DNA from: a virus
IMG/VR virus record: IMGVR_UViG_3300032294_000883
Coordinates: 1 to 30,917 of that record
DNA: 30,917 nt
Reading direction: 5' to 3' (one strand)
The notes under the pieces: generated by a model
Databases searched by the model: none
What the model saw: only the letters and a program-made list of their open reading frames with translations
Told to the model about the DNA's origin: nothing
Shown: positions 30,369-30,917 of the stretch, piece after piece
How positions within the stretch are numbered: the stretch's first letter is position 1
Layout of the letters: the number at the start of each line of letters is the position of its first letter
Made by a program: the position numbers and the translations under genes

Positions 30369-30682
30369 GACTTGGCGTCCCAGTCAAACGTGGTCAGGGA
30401 TTGGTGAAGCAGGCTCGCCAAGTTGTCCACGAATACCTCGTCGTGCGATAGGGGATGGTTCATCTCATCGAGCAGGGCATGCGCCCACTCGTGGCAGAAG
30501 GTCTGCTGGAGTTCGGTGTCGCCTTGGTCGCCGCGCAGGTCGATGCGGTGACAGTTCGGGTCGTACATCCCCACCGTGTCCATCGGGTGCGGCCAGCGGG
30601 TGCGGGGGATGATGCGCACGGTGAGTCGATGCCCGTGCAGTTGGAACCGCTTCGGGATCTGCAGCCGTGCGTGTCGGCTCAT
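30365..30682 (-). CDS. HExxH zinc metallopeptidase-like protein, 105 aa
   Basis: A CHEWAHALLDE motif (His64, Glu65, His68) with a further acidic helix (HDEVFVDNLASLLHQSLTTF) is the zinc-binding core of gluzincin or SprT/ImmA-like peptidases. The protein is short and lacks a signal peptide. It could process a phage or host protein, or be a degenerate structural relative. It starts in overlap with the Rz stop (ATGA). Confidence 0.8.
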   Translation of the reverse strand: MSRHARLQIPKRFQLHGHRLTVRIIPRTRWPHPMDTVGMYDPNCHRIDLRGDQGDTELQQTFCHEWAHALLDEMNHPLSHDEVFVDNLASLLHQSLTTFDWDAKS

Positions 30683-30917
30683 CTTATCCAGTCCTGGAGT
30701 TCGGCGAACCGGGTCGCGTCTCGTTCACACGCGGCGAGGTGGGAGGCAAGAGCCGCTCCAACCTCTCCCGCGTCGCTGGACTCTCCGGCGGCACCATCAG
30801 GGACGGGGGCGGTGTCGTGACCGGGCAGGGGACAGGCTTGTGAGCGCAGCCGCCCAGCAAGGTCACGACCACGCCGGTCAGCAGCACCGAGTTTCGCTTG
30901 TAGGTCACGCTCTACCC
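30679..30917 (-). CDS. Rz-like inner-membrane spanin, 3' part
   Basis: Continuation of the gene starting at 328, entered through the duplicated end. It stops with TGA at 30679-30681, which overlaps the ATG of the next gene (metallopeptidase, 30682) as ATGA. The encoded C-terminal half is polar and contains Cys residues and an Ala-rich stretch typical of the periplasmic part of i-spanins. The piece in this window is incomplete at its 5' side only because of the arbitrary linear break. The Rz1 frame runs in parallel over almost its whole length. Confidence 0.83.
   Translation of the reverse strand, partial: VERDLQAKLGAADRRGRDLAGRLRSQACPLPGHDTAPVPDGAAGESSDAGEVGAALASHLAACERDATRFAELQDWIR
30684..30908 (-). 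CDS. Rz1-like outer-membrane lipoprotein spanin, nested in Rz
   Basis: A 74-residue product with a GTG start. Lys/Arg at residues 4-5 precede a hydrophobic stretch and a lipobox LGGC with Cys21 as the expected lipidated residue. The remainder is proline-rich (PVPCPVTTPPP and following). Short length, signal peptidase II signal and proline content are the hallmarks of Rz1-type o-spanins. The whole gene lies inside Rz in a shifted frame and ends two codons before the Rz stop. Because of the terminal duplication, the first 114 bases of the window repeat the 5' part of this gene. Confidence 0.9.
   Translation of the reverse strand: MTYKRNSVLLTGVVVTLLGGCAHKPVPCPVTTPPPSLMVPPESPATRERLERLLPPTSPRVNETRPGSPNSRTG
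30795..30917. repeat. Right copy of 123-bp terminal direct overlap
   Basis: Exact duplicate of bases 1-123. Collapsing the two copies gives about 30,794 unique bases. The repeat carries the middle of Rz and the start of Rz1 and has no independent gene content. Confidence 0.97.

Noticed and set aside
1-30917. CRISPR array, insertion sequence, reverse transcriptase/diversity-generating element, integrase or att site
   Set aside because: No spaced direct repeats, transposase or RT motifs, tyrosine/serine recombinase motifs or tRNA-like att sequence were recognised anywhere in the window.

Overview
The window looks like one complete small genome of a tailed phage with a short tail (podovirus type). 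It was probably recovered from a metagenome and infects a high-GC proteobacterium. The evidence is a continuous T7-like virion module (portal, scaffold, capsid, two tail tubular proteins, three internal or ejection proteins, tailspike), a Gram-negative lysis set (pinholin-like holin, M15 endolysin, overlapping Rz/Rz1 spanins) and high GC with Shine-Dalgarno leaders. The first 123 bases recur exactly as the last 123 (1-123 = 30795-30917). This overlap cuts through the spanin gene pair, so the molecule reads as a closed circle of about 30,794 unique bases. The Rz gene is intact only when the ends are joined.

Layout. A divergent control region (about 10466-10586) splits the genome into two transcription units. 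Rightward (10587-13888) is a compact early operon: four small unknowns, then an ERF-type annealing protein, a YqaJ/lambda-type exonuclease, an SSB-like protein with a DDDIPF tail, a NinB-like protein, an HTH protein and a YbcO-type (DUF1364) nuclease. Leftward are a Cro-like HTH regulator, a 52-residue protein, a YdaU-like (DUF1376) replication protein preceded by a strongly structured 98-bp non-coding stretch, and accessory genes. A second promoter near 8477-8505 precedes a run of very small genes (micro-membrane peptide, HTH, PDDEXK nuclease, zinc ribbon, lysine-rich proteins). These lead into terminase small and large subunits, minor structural genes and the portal.

Leftward transcription continues through the lysis cassette (1264 to 1, across the joined ends to 30679), a putative zinc metallopeptidase and a metallophosphoesterase. 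It then runs through scaffold, major capsid, a decoration-like protein, an intrinsic terminator, the tail tubular and internal virion proteins, a beta-helix tailspike and a second fibre protein. The two units converge at 13888/13890 with one base between the stop codons.

How it works together. The phage carries no recognisable DNA polymerase, helicase, primase, RNA polymerase or integrase. It must rely on host replication and transcription, with a YdaU-like protein as the only candidate initiator and a SynExo-type recombination set, perhaps for concatemer formation. Most adjacent genes overlap by 1 or 4 bases (ATGA, GTGA, TGATG), so translation is probably coupled along both operons. Function names below are inferred from protein sequence patterns recognised by eye; no database search was run.
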